20,036 bases of DNA from Flemingiibacterium sp045600005 (GCA_045600005.1 JAZRXB010000248.1:1-20036), one strand, 5' to 3'. Counted from the stretch's first letter, positions 1 to 7,785 are shown. Made by a program: numbers and translations. Notes: generated from the letters alone by a model not told the origin.

Positions 1-261
1 AAACGGCTTCTGCCGCTTTGGTTTTTTGCGTCTTTTTTTCTTTTGAGGGCGCTTTTTCTTTTTGGGGTAGGGATTTTTTCTTCCTCTGCTTTTTACTTCA
101 TTGCTTTCTGCTGTTTGGTACGGGTGTTTTACAATCGGCTATCGCTTTATTATAGCACGGAGCGGTCACGTTTGTCCATGCTTCCGGCAAACAAGTCACA
201 TTCGTCCATCATCAGGTCACAGCCGTTTATGGAAACCGCTCATTTCCTGTGTTAAAATTAA
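1..261. other. Upstream intergenic region without a convincing gene
   Basis: T-rich stretch with no convincing coding sequence; the short open frames here lack a ribosome binding site and recognisable protein character. Positions 1-19 can form a small hairpin (AAACGGC/GCCG-TTT with one bulge) followed by a T-run at 22-27, which could be the terminator of a gene to the left of the window. The remainder precedes the structured element at 262 and probably includes promoter sequence for the lipoprotein gene at 462. Confidence 0.4.
128..156 (+). promoter_or_regulatory. Candidate promoter upstream of structured element 1 and lipoprotein gene 1
   Basis: TTTACA (128-133), 17-nt spacer, TATAGC (151-156). 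The -35 is close to consensus and the -10 only fair. A second, weaker candidate lies at TGGAAA (230-235), 17 nt, TAAAAT (253-258), immediately before the structured element. Either would place the element in the 5' leader of the lipoprotein mRNA. Seen as motif matches only. Confidence 0.35.
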
Positions 262-433
262 GGCATTACCGCACAGTTCTGATGGTGCGATTGCGCCGTC
301 AGATTTCCCGTCAGACGAAACAAACCCCGGAAGGCATAGTACCTCCTATGCCGACGAAATTTGTACAGTATGACGGGAAAGATGCAAGCAAGCGTGCCAT
401 CAAGGCGAAAGCCGTGAATTGTGCGGTATTGCC
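262..433 (+). repeat. Structured inverted-repeat-ended element, copy 1 (complete)
   Basis: A 172-bp unit repeated at 19897. Its ends are inverted repeats: 262-279 pairs with 416-433 (GGCATTACCGCACAGTTC against GAATTGTGCGGTATTGCC, one mismatch and one G-T). Inside, 278-288 and 293-303 form a perfect 11-bp hairpin with loop GATT; 304-313 pairs perfectly with 371-380; 320-324 pairs with 360-364; 333-339 pairs with 346-352; and 404-413 is GGC-GAAA-GCC with a GNRA-type loop. Two GACGAAA heptamers (314-320 and 353-359) flank the inner helices. Almost every base is in or next to a helix, with G-U pairs, which suggests a folded RNA. The unit ends 14 nt before the Shine-Dalgarno sequence of the lipoprotein gene at 462, so it could be a cis-acting leader; equally it could be a MITE-like repeat. 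I do not recognise it as a known riboswitch. No clear target-site duplication is visible. Confidence 0.85.
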
Positions 434-461
434 TTGAGAAAAAACACAGGAGGACAAACCC

Positions 462-1928
462 ATGAAACTCAGAAAAACTACCGCGCTGATCCTGCTTTTC
501 GCTCTGTCCGCGTCTCTTGCCGGATGCGGCGGAACCTCCGTTTCACCCGCCGATACGAGCGCCGCGCCGGAGGATACCTCCGCCGTCGAAACGCTTCCTC
601 TGACCGACGGACTGCCGGACGCCGATCTCGGCGGCTGGACGTTTTCCATTCTGAATTATACGGAGGGCAGTCTGTCGTGGTGCAATACCCGCATTCTTGT
701 AGAGGAGCTGACCGGAGACGTACTGAACGACGCGATATATGAACGGAACGCGGCGGTCATGGAGCGTTTCAACTGTGTGATCACGGCCGACGAGCTTGCC
801 GATCCGCTGTCTCAGATCGCGCAGAACGTAATGGCGGGCGACGACGCTTACGATATTTATGTTGTTGTGGAAGGGAAGATTGCAAAGAGCATCCCCTACA
901 CGCTCGACTGGCACAACGTGCCGCATATTCAGCTTGACAAGCCGTGGTGGAACCCCGCCGCGACCTCGGTCTACGAGTTCGACGGCAAACAGACCGCAGT
1001 CGCCGGAAACATGACGCTGACCGCCGCATCCCGCGCCGTCAGCACCGTGTTCAACAAGCGGATCTGGAATGAGCTGGGCGACGGAACCGACCTGTACGGA
1101 CTGGTGAAGGAAGGAAAGTGGACGCTCGACCGCTTCATCGAAATTTCAAAGAGCGTCAGCAAGGACGTTGACGGCGACACGCAGTGGACCGGAGAGGACG
1201 TCTACGGAATGTTCATGGGGCGCGGCTTCAAGGGTTATATCGCCTCGATGCTCTGCGGCGCGGGAATGAACTTCACCGAGAAAAACGCCGAAGGAAAGGA
1301 CGAGTTCACGCTTCACGAAAACGAGCGGGGCATCGACCTTGTGACAAAGCTGGTCGACGCATGGCAGCAGGAGGGGTATACCTACTACACCGGCGACGTT
1401 CACACCGGAGCACCCGCGAACTTCTTTGAAAACGGTCACGCGCTCTTTTCCCAGCGCGTTCCGAACGATATCTACAAGCTGCGCGACATGAACGACGATA
1501 TCGGCATCCTTCCCATGCCGAAATACGACGAAGCGCAGGAAAACTACTGCGCGGCGGCATGGGGCGGCGCGGTCTGGTCGCTGTCGAAGACGGTCTCGAA
1601 GGACGAGCTTGAGAACGTCGGACTGGTGATGGAGGCGCTGAACTTTGCCGGATACCGCGACGTCATCCCGGTGTACAAGGAGATCGCGCTGAAAACCAAA
1701 ACGGCGCGCGACAACGAATCCGAAGAAATGCTCGATATCATTTTCGATTCGATCTACTTTGATTTCGGAACCAACATCATGTACGATGCGGTTTTTGCTC
1801 AGACATTCCTGACCGATATCTTCAAGGCGAAGACGAGCAGCGTCGTCGTGTCTTCCATGGTTTCGGCGCTGCCGCAGATCGAGGAGTATATCACCGATCT
1901 GTTTGAAGCGGTCGCGGAAATGGAATAA
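462..1928 (+). CDS. Extracellular solute-binding lipoprotein (ABC sugar-type), paralogue 1
   Basis: Predicted lipid-anchored binding protein of 488 residues, of the extracellular solute-binding type used by carbohydrate ABC importers. Residues 1-21 are a lipoprotein signal peptide (charged MKLRK, hydrophobic core, LAGC) with the lipidated Cys at 22, followed by a Ser/Thr/Asp/Glu-rich linker. Mature-domain landmarks shared with the proteins at 11078-12562 and 13611-15056 include an LNDAIYERN-like segment, PWWNPA, GKWTLDRF and ILPMPKYDEAQ. Residues 235-246 (DVDGDTQWTGED) match an EF-hand-type calcium loop; such loops occur in some large sugar-binding proteins such as AlgQ1/AlgQ2. The start has AGGAGG (448-453) 8 nt upstream. 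A GH5-like gene follows after 46 nt, probably in the same operon. No permease or ATPase gene is nearby and the ligand is unknown; a complex plant or host glycan oligomer is my inference from the neighbour. Confidence 0.88.
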   Translation: MKLRKTTALILLFALSASLAGCGGTSVSPADTSAAPEDTSAVETLPLTDGLPDADLGGWTFSILNYTEGSLSWCNTRILVEELTGDVLNDAIYERNAAVMERFNCVITADELADPLSQIAQNVMAGDDAYDIYVVVEGKIAKSIPYTLDWHNVPHIQLDKPWWNPAATSVYEFDGKQTAVAGNMTLTAASRAVSTVFNKRIWNELGDGTDLYGLVKEGKWTLDRFIEISKSVSKDVDGDTQWTGEDVYGMFMGRGFKGYIASMLCGAGMNFTEKNAEGKDEFTLHENERGIDLVTKLVDAWQQEGYTYYTGDVHTGAPANFFENGHALFSQRVPNDIYKLRDMNDDIGILPMPKYDEAQENYCAAAWGGAVWSLSKTVSKDELENVGLVMEALNFAGYRDVIPVYKEIALKTKTARDNESEEMLDIIFDSIYFDFGTNIMYDAVFAQTFLTDIFKAKTSSVVVSSMVSALPQIEEYITDLFEAVAEME

Positions 1929-1974
1929 CAGGATTAGATCAGGGCGGCGCTGCCGCCCGGAAAGGACAGACTTC

Positions 1975-3072
1975 ATGAGAGAATTTACCGGCTATACCCG
2001 CGGCATGGGGCTCGGAGGATGGCTGACCAACTACAAGCGCATCGGTCAGCTCCCGATGGAGCGCCGCATGACCGTCACCATCGGCGACTTCGAGCATTTC
2101 GATAACTATATCACGGAACAGGACGTGAAGAACATCGCGTCCTTCGGCGTCGACCACATCCGGCTGGCGTTCGACCAGATCGTGCTGGAGGAGTACGAGA
2201 ATCCGTATCACTACCGCGACGAGACCTTCCGCCACATTGACGATTTCCTCGGCTGGGCGAAGGCGGCGGGACTGAACGTCGTGCTGAATCTGCACAAGGC
2301 GGTCGGCTGCTACTGCGACTGCGGCGATATGAAGAAGCTGCTCGAAACGCCCGAATACATGGACCGTTTCGTCGCGCTCTGGCTCGAATTCGAGCGCCGT
2401 TATCACGATAAGGGCGACGAGATCGTCTTCGAGCTGATGAACGAGATCACCGCGTCGGAGAGCGGCGCATGGAACCGGCTCTGGCAGCGCACCGCCGCCG
2501 AGATCCGGAAGCTCAATCCGACCCGGAAGATCATGATCGGCAGCGCGTCGTGGAACGCTGTGGATAAGCTCTGCGATCTTGACGTGATCGACGACCCGAA
2601 CGTGGTCTACACCTTCCACTTCTACGGACCGTTCGAGTTCACGCATCAGCGCGGCGTGCTTCAGCCGGGCAACCACTACTACAACCGCGATATGCCGTGG
2701 CCGGGCGATATCGAGCGCTACCGCCACTGTCAGGCCTTCCTGAACGGGAACAAGAACGCCTACCCGCAGTACACGGAGATGGGGCGGCAGTACGTCCGCG
2801 ACAGCCTGACGCCCGCGCTCCGCTTCATGGAGAAGCATCCCGACGCGATCCTGACCTGCGGCGAATTCGGAACGATCCGCTCCTGCCCGACGGTCTGGCG
2901 CGAGAACTGGTTCGCCGACGTGATCGAATTCCTCGACGAGTACGGCATCCCGTTCACGATCTGGAATTATCTCAGCACGCCCTACGACGGCAACCGGTTC
3001 AGTCTGGTCGACGACGACCGCCGTCAGCTGGTCAGCGAAAGGATCGGCGATATGATCCGCATTAAGAAATGA
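1975..3072 (+). CDS. Glycoside hydrolase family 5-like (cellulase-fold) glycosidase, cytoplasmic
   Basis: Predicted retaining beta-glycosidase of clan A fold, 365 residues. The N-terminal GMGLGGWL and the FGVDHIRLAFD segment (beta-strand carrying the conserved Arg) resemble GH5 enzymes. The likely acid/base is Glu157 in FELMNE and the likely nucleophile Glu297 in LTCGEFG; His215 and Tyr217 (HFY) fit the conserved substrate-site His-X-Tyr. The usual NEP triplet is NEI here. I chose the ATG at 1975 because GAAAGGA lies just upstream; a longer frame back to 1903 overlaps the preceding gene and has no ribosome site. No signal peptide is visible with either start, so it probably acts in the cytosol on imported oligosaccharides. 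It lies 46 nt after the binding lipoprotein and ends at a strong terminator, giving a two-gene operon. The GH5 subfamily and substrate (beta-glucan, mannan or other) cannot be told from sequence alone. Confidence 0.85.
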   Translation: MREFTGYTRGMGLGGWLTNYKRIGQLPMERRMTVTIGDFEHFDNYITEQDVKNIASFGVDHIRLAFDQIVLEEYENPYHYRDETFRHIDDFLGWAKAAGLNVVLNLHKAVGCYCDCGDMKKLLETPEYMDRFVALWLEFERRYHDKGDEIVFELMNEITASESGAWNRLWQRTAAEIRKLNPTRKIMIGSASWNAVDKLCDLDVIDDPNVVYTFHFYGPFEFTHQRGVLQPGNHYYNRDMPWPGDIERYRHCQAFLNGNKNAYPQYTEMGRQYVRDSLTPALRFMEKHPDAILTCGEFGTIRSCPTVWRENWFADVIEFLDEYGIPFTIWNYLSTPYDGNRFSLVDDDRRQLVSERIGDMIRIKK

Positions 3073-3079
3073 TCGGACC

Positions 3080-3121
3080 GGAAGGTCCCGCTCCTTCACG
3101 GCGCGGGGCCTTCCGTTTTTT
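3080..3121 (+). terminator. Intrinsic terminator after the GH5 gene
   Basis: 12-bp stem (3080-3091 with 3103-3114, one G-U pair) and an 11-nt loop, followed by G and six T residues. It ends the lipoprotein-GH5 operon. Confidence 0.9.
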
Positions 3122-3148
3122 CCGAGGATATCAATTCGCCGTTTCCTC

Positions 3149-3177
3149 TTGCAAAAAGGGACGGAATGTGCTATACT
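3149..3177 (+). promoter_or_regulatory. Promoter of the U32-family gene
   Basis: TTGCAA (3149-3154), 17-nt spacer, TATACT (3172-3177). The predicted transcript start near 3184 lies downstream of the in-frame ATG at 3166, which argues for the ATG at 3208 as the true start. Confidence 0.8.
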
Positions 3178-3207
3178 GGTCTTATCAATGCGAAAGGATT
3201 TCCGGTC

Positions 3208-4503
3208 ATGTCTGAAATCAGAAGAAACGATCCGCCGGAGCTGCTGGCTCCTGCGGGCAATTTTGATAAAATGAAAGCGGCGGTGCTGTACGGTGCCGAC
3301 GCGGTATATCTCGCGGGCGACGACTTCGGAATGCGCGCCGCGGCGGATAATTTCACCGTCGAACAGCTAAGGGAAGCAGCCGCCTTCGCCCATGAGCGCG
3401 GCGTGCGCGTGCATCTGACGCTCAACACCACTCCCCATACGGACGAGTATCCGAAGCTCACCGAATTCGTGAAATCCATCGCGGACGTCGGCATCGACGC
3501 GGTGATCGCCGCCGATCTCGGCGTGATGGAGCTGGTGAGGGAATATCTGCCGGGGGCGGAGCTTCACGTCTCGACGCAGACCAGCACGGTCAGCGCCGCC
3601 GCCTGCCGCGTGTGGCATCGGCTCGGCGCGAAACGGGTCGTGCTGGCGCGCGAGCTGACGCTCGACGAGATCCGCGCCATCCGCGCCGATACGCCGCCGG
3701 AGCTGTCGCTCGAAGCCTTCATCCACGGCTCGATGTGCATCTCGTACAGCGGACGCTGTCTGCTCTCACAGCACTTCGTCGGACGCGACGCGAACCGCGG
3801 ACGCTGCGCACAGCCCTGCCGCTGGAACATGACCTATGCTCCGTCGACGCTGATCGAAGACCCGGCGTGGGAAGGCTGCGCGGCGTATGAGATCACCGAG
3901 GAAAAGCGTCCCGACAACCGCGTCCCGGTCGTCGAGAACGAGCAGGGGACCTTCTTTTTAAGCTCGAAGGATCTGTGCATGATCGAACATATCCCGGAGC
4001 TGATGGAGAGCGGCGTCGACAGCTTCAAGATCGAGGGACGCATGAAGAGCGAATATTACGCCGCCGTCGTCACCAACACCTACCGCATGGCGATCGACCG
4101 CTATTTCGCCGACCCGGAGCGCTTCCGCTGTGATCCCGCGTGGCTGCGCGAGCTGGAGAGCGTCAGCCACCGCGAATATGCGACCGGCTTCTATTTCGCG
4201 AAGCCGATGGAGGACGCGAATACCGCGAAGCAGCCCGGCTACATGAAGGAAAAAGCCTATCTCTGCCGCGTGCTGTCCTATGATGAGGCGACCGGGACCG
4301 CGCGCTTCGTGCAGCGCAACAAGGTGTTCGCCGATTCGGACGTCGAGCTGCTCACGCCGGGCGAGATCGGAAAGCCGCTCCGTCTCGGCGCGCTTTACGA
4401 CGCGGACGGCGCGAGGATCGGGTCCGCGCCTCATCCGTACATGGAGTTCTCGGCGAAGGTCCCGTTCCCGGTAAAGCCGGGCGACATCGTGCGGGCAAAA
4501 TAA
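3208..4503 (+). CDS. U32 family peptidase-like protein (TrhP/YrrO-like, tRNA hydroxylation)
   Basis: 432 residues, beginning PELLAPAGNFDKMKAAVLYGADAVYLAG, the standard N-terminus of the U32 family. The family signature EAFIHGSMCISYSGRCLLS is present, with four cysteines at 177, 184, 200 and 204 that match the iron-sulfur ligands of this group. Although named peptidases, characterised members of this length (TrhP/YegQ in E. coli, YrrN/YrrO in Bacillus) act in prephenate-dependent 5-hydroxyuridine formation at tRNA position 34; RlhA modifies 23S rRNA. The length and C-terminal beta-rich part fit TrhP better than RlhA. The start at 3208 has GAAAGGA upstream and fits the mapped promoter. Monocistronic by its own promoter and terminator. 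Function by homology only. Confidence 0.88.
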   Translation: MSEIRRNDPPELLAPAGNFDKMKAAVLYGADAVYLAGDDFGMRAAADNFTVEQLREAAAFAHERGVRVHLTLNTTPHTDEYPKLTEFVKSIADVGIDAVIAADLGVMELVREYLPGAELHVSTQTSTVSAAACRVWHRLGAKRVVLARELTLDEIRAIRADTPPELSLEAFIHGSMCISYSGRCLLSQHFVGRDANRGRCAQPCRWNMTYAPSTLIEDPAWEGCAAYEITEEKRPDNRVPVVENEQGTFFLSSKDLCMIEHIPELMESGVDSFKIEGRMKSEYYAAVVTNTYRMAIDRYFADPERFRCDPAWLRELESVSHREYATGFYFAKPMEDANTAKQPGYMKEKAYLCRVLSYDEATGTARFVQRNKVFADSDVELLTPGEIGKPLRLGALYDADGARIGSAPHPYMEFSAKVPFPVKPGDIVRAK

Positions 4504-4547
4504 CAGAGGTTCTTTTCCGACACGCGAACGCATAAATCCTGTATACA

Positions 4548-4581
4548 GCCGCGCCCGGCGGATGCCGGACGCGGCGTTTTT
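4548..4581 (+). terminator. Intrinsic terminator after the U32 gene
   Basis: Stem of 6 + 5 bp (4548-4553 with 4570-4575; 4555-4559 with 4564-4568) around a C/A mismatch, loop GGAT, then GTTTTT. It lies 27 nt before the uppP start, so uppP may depend on read-through or on a promoter I could not identify. Confidence 0.8.
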
Positions 4582-4602
4582 CCGTGTACGGGAGGAAACG
4601 GT

Positions 4603-5424
4603 ATGTTCTGCGAAATACTGAAAGCGATCCTGTTCGGCGTGATCGAAGGGATCACCGAGTGGATCCCGGTGTCAAGCACCGGGCATCTGATCCTGATCGG
4701 GGAGATGATCCGCTTCGGGAACGTTCCGGACGGGTTTCATGAGATGTTCGATGTGGTCGTGCAGCTTGGAGCGATCTTGGCGGTGCTTGCCGTGTACGGC
4801 GGACAGCTGAACCCGTTGGCCGGCTCGGACGGGGAAGGGCGCGTCTTCCGGCAGGACCGGCTGGCGCTCTGGGGAAAGATCCTGCTGGCGAGCGTTCCGG
4901 CGGCGGTGGTCGGACTGTTCTTTGACGACCTGATCGACGCGCTGTTCTATAACCCGACCACGGTCGGGATCATGCTGATCACGGTCGGCGCGGCGTTCCT
5001 GATCGTCGAACGGCACGGTGTAAAGAGCGTGCGCACCGTCTCGGTCGACGGCATATCGCCCGGCACGGCGTTCGTGATCGGCTGCTGTCAGATGGCGGCG
5101 GCTGTGCTGCCGGGGACCTCGCGCTCGGGCGCGACGATCCTTGGCGGGCTGGCGATGGGACTGGACCGCAGGGTATCGACGATGTTCAGCTTTTTTCTCG
5201 CCGTTCCGGTCATGCTCGGCGCGTCGGCGCTGAAGCTCGTGAAGTTCGCGCCGGGATTCTCGGCACAGACGCTCATCCTGCTTGCGGCGGGGATGCTGAC
5301 GGCGTTTTCCGTGTCGCTTGTCTGCATCCGGTTCCTGACCGCCGCCGCCGCAAAGCACGGCTTTTCGGCGTTCGGCGTATATCGGATCCTTCTCGGCGCG
5401 GCTGTACTGATCCTGCTTCACTGA
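4603..5424 (+). CDS. uppP: Undecaprenyl-diphosphatase (BacA/UppP)
   Basis: 273 residues, the usual length. An integral membrane enzyme that dephosphorylates undecaprenyl diphosphate to undecaprenyl phosphate, recycling the lipid carrier for peptidoglycan and wall polymers; family members give bacitracin tolerance. The first catalytic motif EGITEWIPVSSTGH spans residues 15-28 (Glu15, Glu19, Ser24, Ser25, His28). The second, LPGTSRSG, begins at 169 with Arg174, the same number as the essential Arg of E. coli BacA. Several hydrophobic helices follow in the C-terminal half. The ribosome site GGGAGGA is 7 nt upstream. A weak hairpin (5421-5436) overlaps the stop codon, but no clear terminator follows. 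Confidence 0.97.
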   Translation: MFCEILKAILFGVIEGITEWIPVSSTGHLILIGEMIRFGNVPDGFHEMFDVVVQLGAILAVLAVYGGQLNPLAGSDGEGRVFRQDRLALWGKILLASVPAAVVGLFFDDLIDALFYNPTTVGIMLITVGAAFLIVERHGVKSVRTVSVDGISPGTAFVIGCCQMAAAVLPGTSRSGATILGGLAMGLDRRVSTMFSFFLAVPVMLGASALKLVKFAPGFSAQTLILLAAGMLTAFSVSLVCIRFLTAAAAKHGFSAFGVYRILLGAAVLILLH

Positions 5425-5659
5425 AACGATTTTCAGGGCGGCGGCACATTGTCATTTTGCATTATAAATCCTGCCGAAACTTATAGAAAATTGTTCCGAA
5501 ACGAGATTTTTTTCCTTTTGACGATATTTTCACAAATTCCTGTTGATAAACCGGCCCGATTGTGGTAAAATAAGGTCAGTGACTATGGGTGTATGCGCCC
5601 GTGTCAATGTCTGTTCAATGCTTTCCCATTCATATTTTCAATCTTTGAGGTGAAAAACA
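5425..5659 (+). promoter_or_regulatory. Intergenic region with the pgk promoter
   Basis: TTGATA (5543-5548), 17-nt spacer, TAAAAT (5566-5571), giving a leader of about 80 nt. The region before it is AT-rich relative to the genome average and may help promoter strength, as expected for a highly expressed glycolytic gene. The ribosome site GAGGTG lies about 8 nt before the ATG at 5660. Confidence 0.8.
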
Positions 5660-6850
5660 ATGTACAACAAGAAATCCGTGGAAGATATCGAAGTCGCCGG
5701 CAAGAAAGTTCTCTGCCGCTGCGATTTCAACGTCCCGATGAAGGACGGAAAGATCACTGACGACAAGCGTATTGTCGAAGCGATGAAGACCATCAAGTAT
5801 CTCGTAGATCACGGCGCAAAGCTGATCCTCTGCTCCCATATGGGCAGACCGAAGGGCGAATTCAACATGAAGTACTCCCTCGCTCCCGTCGCGGCACGCA
5901 TTTCCGAGCTGCTCGGCAAGGAAGTCGTTCTGGCAAAGGACGTCATCGGTGAGGACGCCAAGGCCAAGGCAGCCGCTCTGAAGGACGGCGACGTTCTGCT
6001 TCTCGAAAACGTCCGCTTCCATGCAGAAGAAGAAAAGAACGATCCCGCATTCGCAAAGGCTCTTGCTGATCTTGCTGAGATCTACGTCAACGACGCATTC
6101 GGCACGGCTCACAGAGCGCACGCTTCCACTGCCGGCGTTGCCGACTACCTGAAGACCGCTGTCTGCGGCTTCCTCATCCAGAAGGAAATCTCCATCATGG
6201 GTCAGGCTCTTGAAGAGCCGAAGCGTCCGTTCGTCGCCATCCTCGGCGGCGCGAAGGTCTCCGATAAGATCGGCGTCATCAACAACCTCATCGAAAAGTG
6301 CGACACCATCATCATCGGCGGCGGCATGGCTTACACCTTCTTCAAGGCTATGGGCAATTCCATCGGCACGTCCATCTGCGAGAACGATAAGCTCGACCTC
6401 GCTCTGGGCATCATGGAAAAGGCAAAGGCAAAGGGCGTCAGCTTCTTACTCCCTGTCGACAACGTGATCGGCCGCGAGTACAAGGAAGACACCACCTATA
6501 TGAGGATCTACTCCGACTCCATTCCGGACGGCTGGATGGGTCTCGACATCGGCGAAAAGACGCAGGAGCTGTTCGCAAAGACCCTGATCGGCGCAGGCAC
6601 GGTCGTATGGAACGGTCCGATGGGCGTTTCCGAGTGGGAGAACTTCGCATCCGGTACCCGCACGGTCGCCAAGGCGATCGCAGAGTCCGGCGCGATCTCG
6701 ATCATCGGCGGCGGCGACTCCGCAGCGGCTGTTGAAACGCTCGGCTTCGCTGACAAGATGACCCACGTTTCCACCGGCGGCGGCGCGTCCCTCGAATTCC
6801 TCGAAGGTCTTGAGCTTCCCGGCATCGCCTGCCTCAACGAAAAGGAATAA
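5660..6850 (+). CDS. pgk: Phosphoglycerate kinase
   Basis: 396 residues, full length. Transfers phosphate from 1,3-bisphosphoglycerate to ADP in lower glycolysis, in the cytosol. The N-domain has RCDFNVPMKDGKITDDKRI (substrate-binding Arg/Asp/Asn loop), the HMGRPKGE segment and FGTAHRAHAS; the C-domain has GGAKVSDKI (196-204) and the nucleotide-binding GGGDSAAAV loop near residue 350. Base composition differs somewhat from neighbours: more AAG, GCT and GTT codons, fitting codon selection in a highly expressed gene rather than transfer. tpiA follows after about 110 nt, separated by two hairpins without a strong T-run, so the two are probably co-transcribed. No gapA or gpmI is present in the window. 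Confidence 0.99.
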   Translation: MYNKKSVEDIEVAGKKVLCRCDFNVPMKDGKITDDKRIVEAMKTIKYLVDHGAKLILCSHMGRPKGEFNMKYSLAPVAARISELLGKEVVLAKDVIGEDAKAKAAALKDGDVLLLENVRFHAEEEKNDPAFAKALADLAEIYVNDAFGTAHRAHASTAGVADYLKTAVCGFLIQKEISIMGQALEEPKRPFVAILGGAKVSDKIGVINNLIEKCDTIIIGGGMAYTFFKAMGNSIGTSICENDKLDLALGIMEKAKAKGVSFLLPVDNVIGREYKEDTTYMRIYSDSIPDGWMGLDIGEKTQELFAKTLIGAGTVVWNGPMGVSEWENFASGTRTVAKAIAESGAISIIGGGDSAAAVETLGFADKMTHVSTGGGASLEFLEGLELPGIACLNEKE

Positions 6851-6851
6851 T

Positions 6852-6894
6852 TTCTGAAAAATCAGAACGGGGGCGTACATCGTGCGCCCCTGTT
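6852..6894 (+). promoter_or_regulatory. Tandem hairpins between pgk and tpiA
   Basis: TTCTGA (6852-6857) pairs with TCAGAA (6862-6867). Next, 6866-6878 pairs with 6882-6894 in a 13-bp stem with two G-U pairs and loop ATC; the two stems share two bases, so their ends compete. The T-run expected of an intrinsic terminator is missing (TGTTCGCG follows). More likely an mRNA-stability or processing structure, or a partial terminator tuning tpiA against pgk. Confidence 0.6.
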
Positions 6895-6925
6895 CGCGCA
6901 TTCTGCATTGACTAAATAATTTGTG

Positions 6926-6966
6926 AAAAGGAGCTTCCGCGTGCGGAAGTCAGTGTGATCATCATG
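6926..6966 (+). promoter_or_regulatory. tpiA ribosome binding site with an intervening hairpin
   Basis: A good Shine-Dalgarno sequence, AAAAGGAG (6926-6933), lies 30 nt before the ATG at 6964, too far for normal use. The gap begins with a perfect hairpin, CTTCCGC-GT-GCGGAAG (6934-6949). If folded, this hairpin brings the site within 5 nt of a GTG at 6955 and 14 nt of the ATG at 6964. Confidence 0.6.
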
Positions 6967-7731
6967 AATAAGGCAACCAGAAGAACCGTAATCGCCGGCA
7001 ACTGGAAGATGAATATGACCCCTTCCCAGACCGTTGAATTCATCAAGACCCTCGCTCCGATGGCGGCAGGCAAGGATAACTGCGACATCGTTCTGTGCGT
7101 TCCGTTCGTCGACATCGTTCCCGCTGTGGAAGCGGCGAAGGGCACCAACATCAAGATCGGCGCGGAGAACGTTCACTTCGCCAAGAGCGGCGCGTACACC
7201 GGCGAAATTTCCGCCGATATGTTAAACGAGTGCGGCGCAGAATACGTCGTCATCGGTCACTCCGAGCGCCGTCAGTATTTCGGCGAGACCAATGAGACCG
7301 TCAACCAGAGAGTCGCGGCAGCGCTCGCAGGCGGTCTGAAGGTCATCCTCTGCGTCGGTGAAATGCTCACCGAGCGCGAGCAGGGCATCACCGAAGAGAT
7401 CGTTTCCCTCCAGACCAAGATCGCGCTTCTCGGCGTGACCGAAGAACAGTTGAAGAATGTCATCATCGCTTACGAGCCCGTCTGGGCGATCGGCACCGGA
7501 CGCACCGCTACGCCCGAGCAGGCTGACGAAGTATGCGGCATCATCCGCGGCGTCATCGCCAAGCTTTACAGCGAAAAGGCGGCAGAGGCGTTCACCATCC
7601 AGTACGGCGGTTCGATGAACGCGAAGAACGCGGCTGAACTGCTCGGCAAGTATAACGTTGACGGCGGTCTGATCGGCGGCGCGTCCCTCAAGACGGCTGA
7701 CTTCACCGTGATCATCGACGCTGCTCAGTAA
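6964..7731 (+). CDS. tpiA: Triosephosphate isomerase
   Basis: 255 residues from ATG 6964; a start at GTG 6955 would add three residues. Interconverts dihydroxyacetone phosphate and glyceraldehyde 3-phosphate. Catalytic residues are all present: Asn13 and Lys15 in AGNWKMN, His99 in VIGHSERR, Glu171 in AYEPVWAIGTG; the C-terminal phosphate-gripping GGLIGGASL is intact. The GTG at 6955 lies 21 nt from the Shine-Dalgarno sequence, or 5 nt if the hairpin between them folds. The ATG gives the N-terminus most typical of the family. Probably co-transcribed with pgk and ended by the terminator at 7748. Confidence 0.98.
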   Translation: MNKATRRTVIAGNWKMNMTPSQTVEFIKTLAPMAAGKDNCDIVLCVPFVDIVPAVEAAKGTNIKIGAENVHFAKSGAYTGEISADMLNECGAEYVVIGHSERRQYFGETNETVNQRVAAALAGGLKVILCVGEMLTEREQGITEEIVSLQTKIALLGVTEEQLKNVIIAYEPVWAIGTGRTATPEQADEVCGIIRGVIAKLYSEKAAEAFTIQYGGSMNAKNAAELLGKYNVDGGLIGGASLKTADFTVIIDAAQ

Positions 7732-7747
7732 ACGGACGGCAGACGAC

Positions 7748-7785
7748 AAATCCCCATGCGGCAGTTTCGGCGCGTGGGGATTTTC
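7748..7785 (+). terminator. Intrinsic terminator after tpiA
   Basis: 13-bp stem (7748-7760 with 7771-7783, one G-U pair), 10-nt loop, T-rich 3' arm ending TTTTCC. It separates the glycolytic pair from mnmA. Confidence 0.85.

Noticed and set aside
262..433. Insertion sequence or known riboswitch
   Set aside because: No transposase frame and no clear target duplication, and none of the conserved cores of TPP, SAM, cobalamin, glycine, guanidine or cyclic-di-GMP riboswitches that I can recognise. Kept as an unclassified structured repeat.
249..437. Open frame of 62 codons covering nearly all of structured element 1
   Set aside because: No ribosome site; the equivalent frame in copy 2 has a stop just upstream, and most of the substitutions between copies change the amino acid. 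The pattern fits RNA structure better than a protein.
1939..3099. Long minus-strand open frame opposite the GH5 gene (386 codons)
   Set aside because: Antisense shadow of a clear glycosidase gene, with no promoter or ribosome site of note.
3166..3207. Upstream ATG for the U32 gene
   Set aside because: It overlaps the -10 box of the promoter (3172-3177) and has no ribosome site; the ATG at 3208 fits both.
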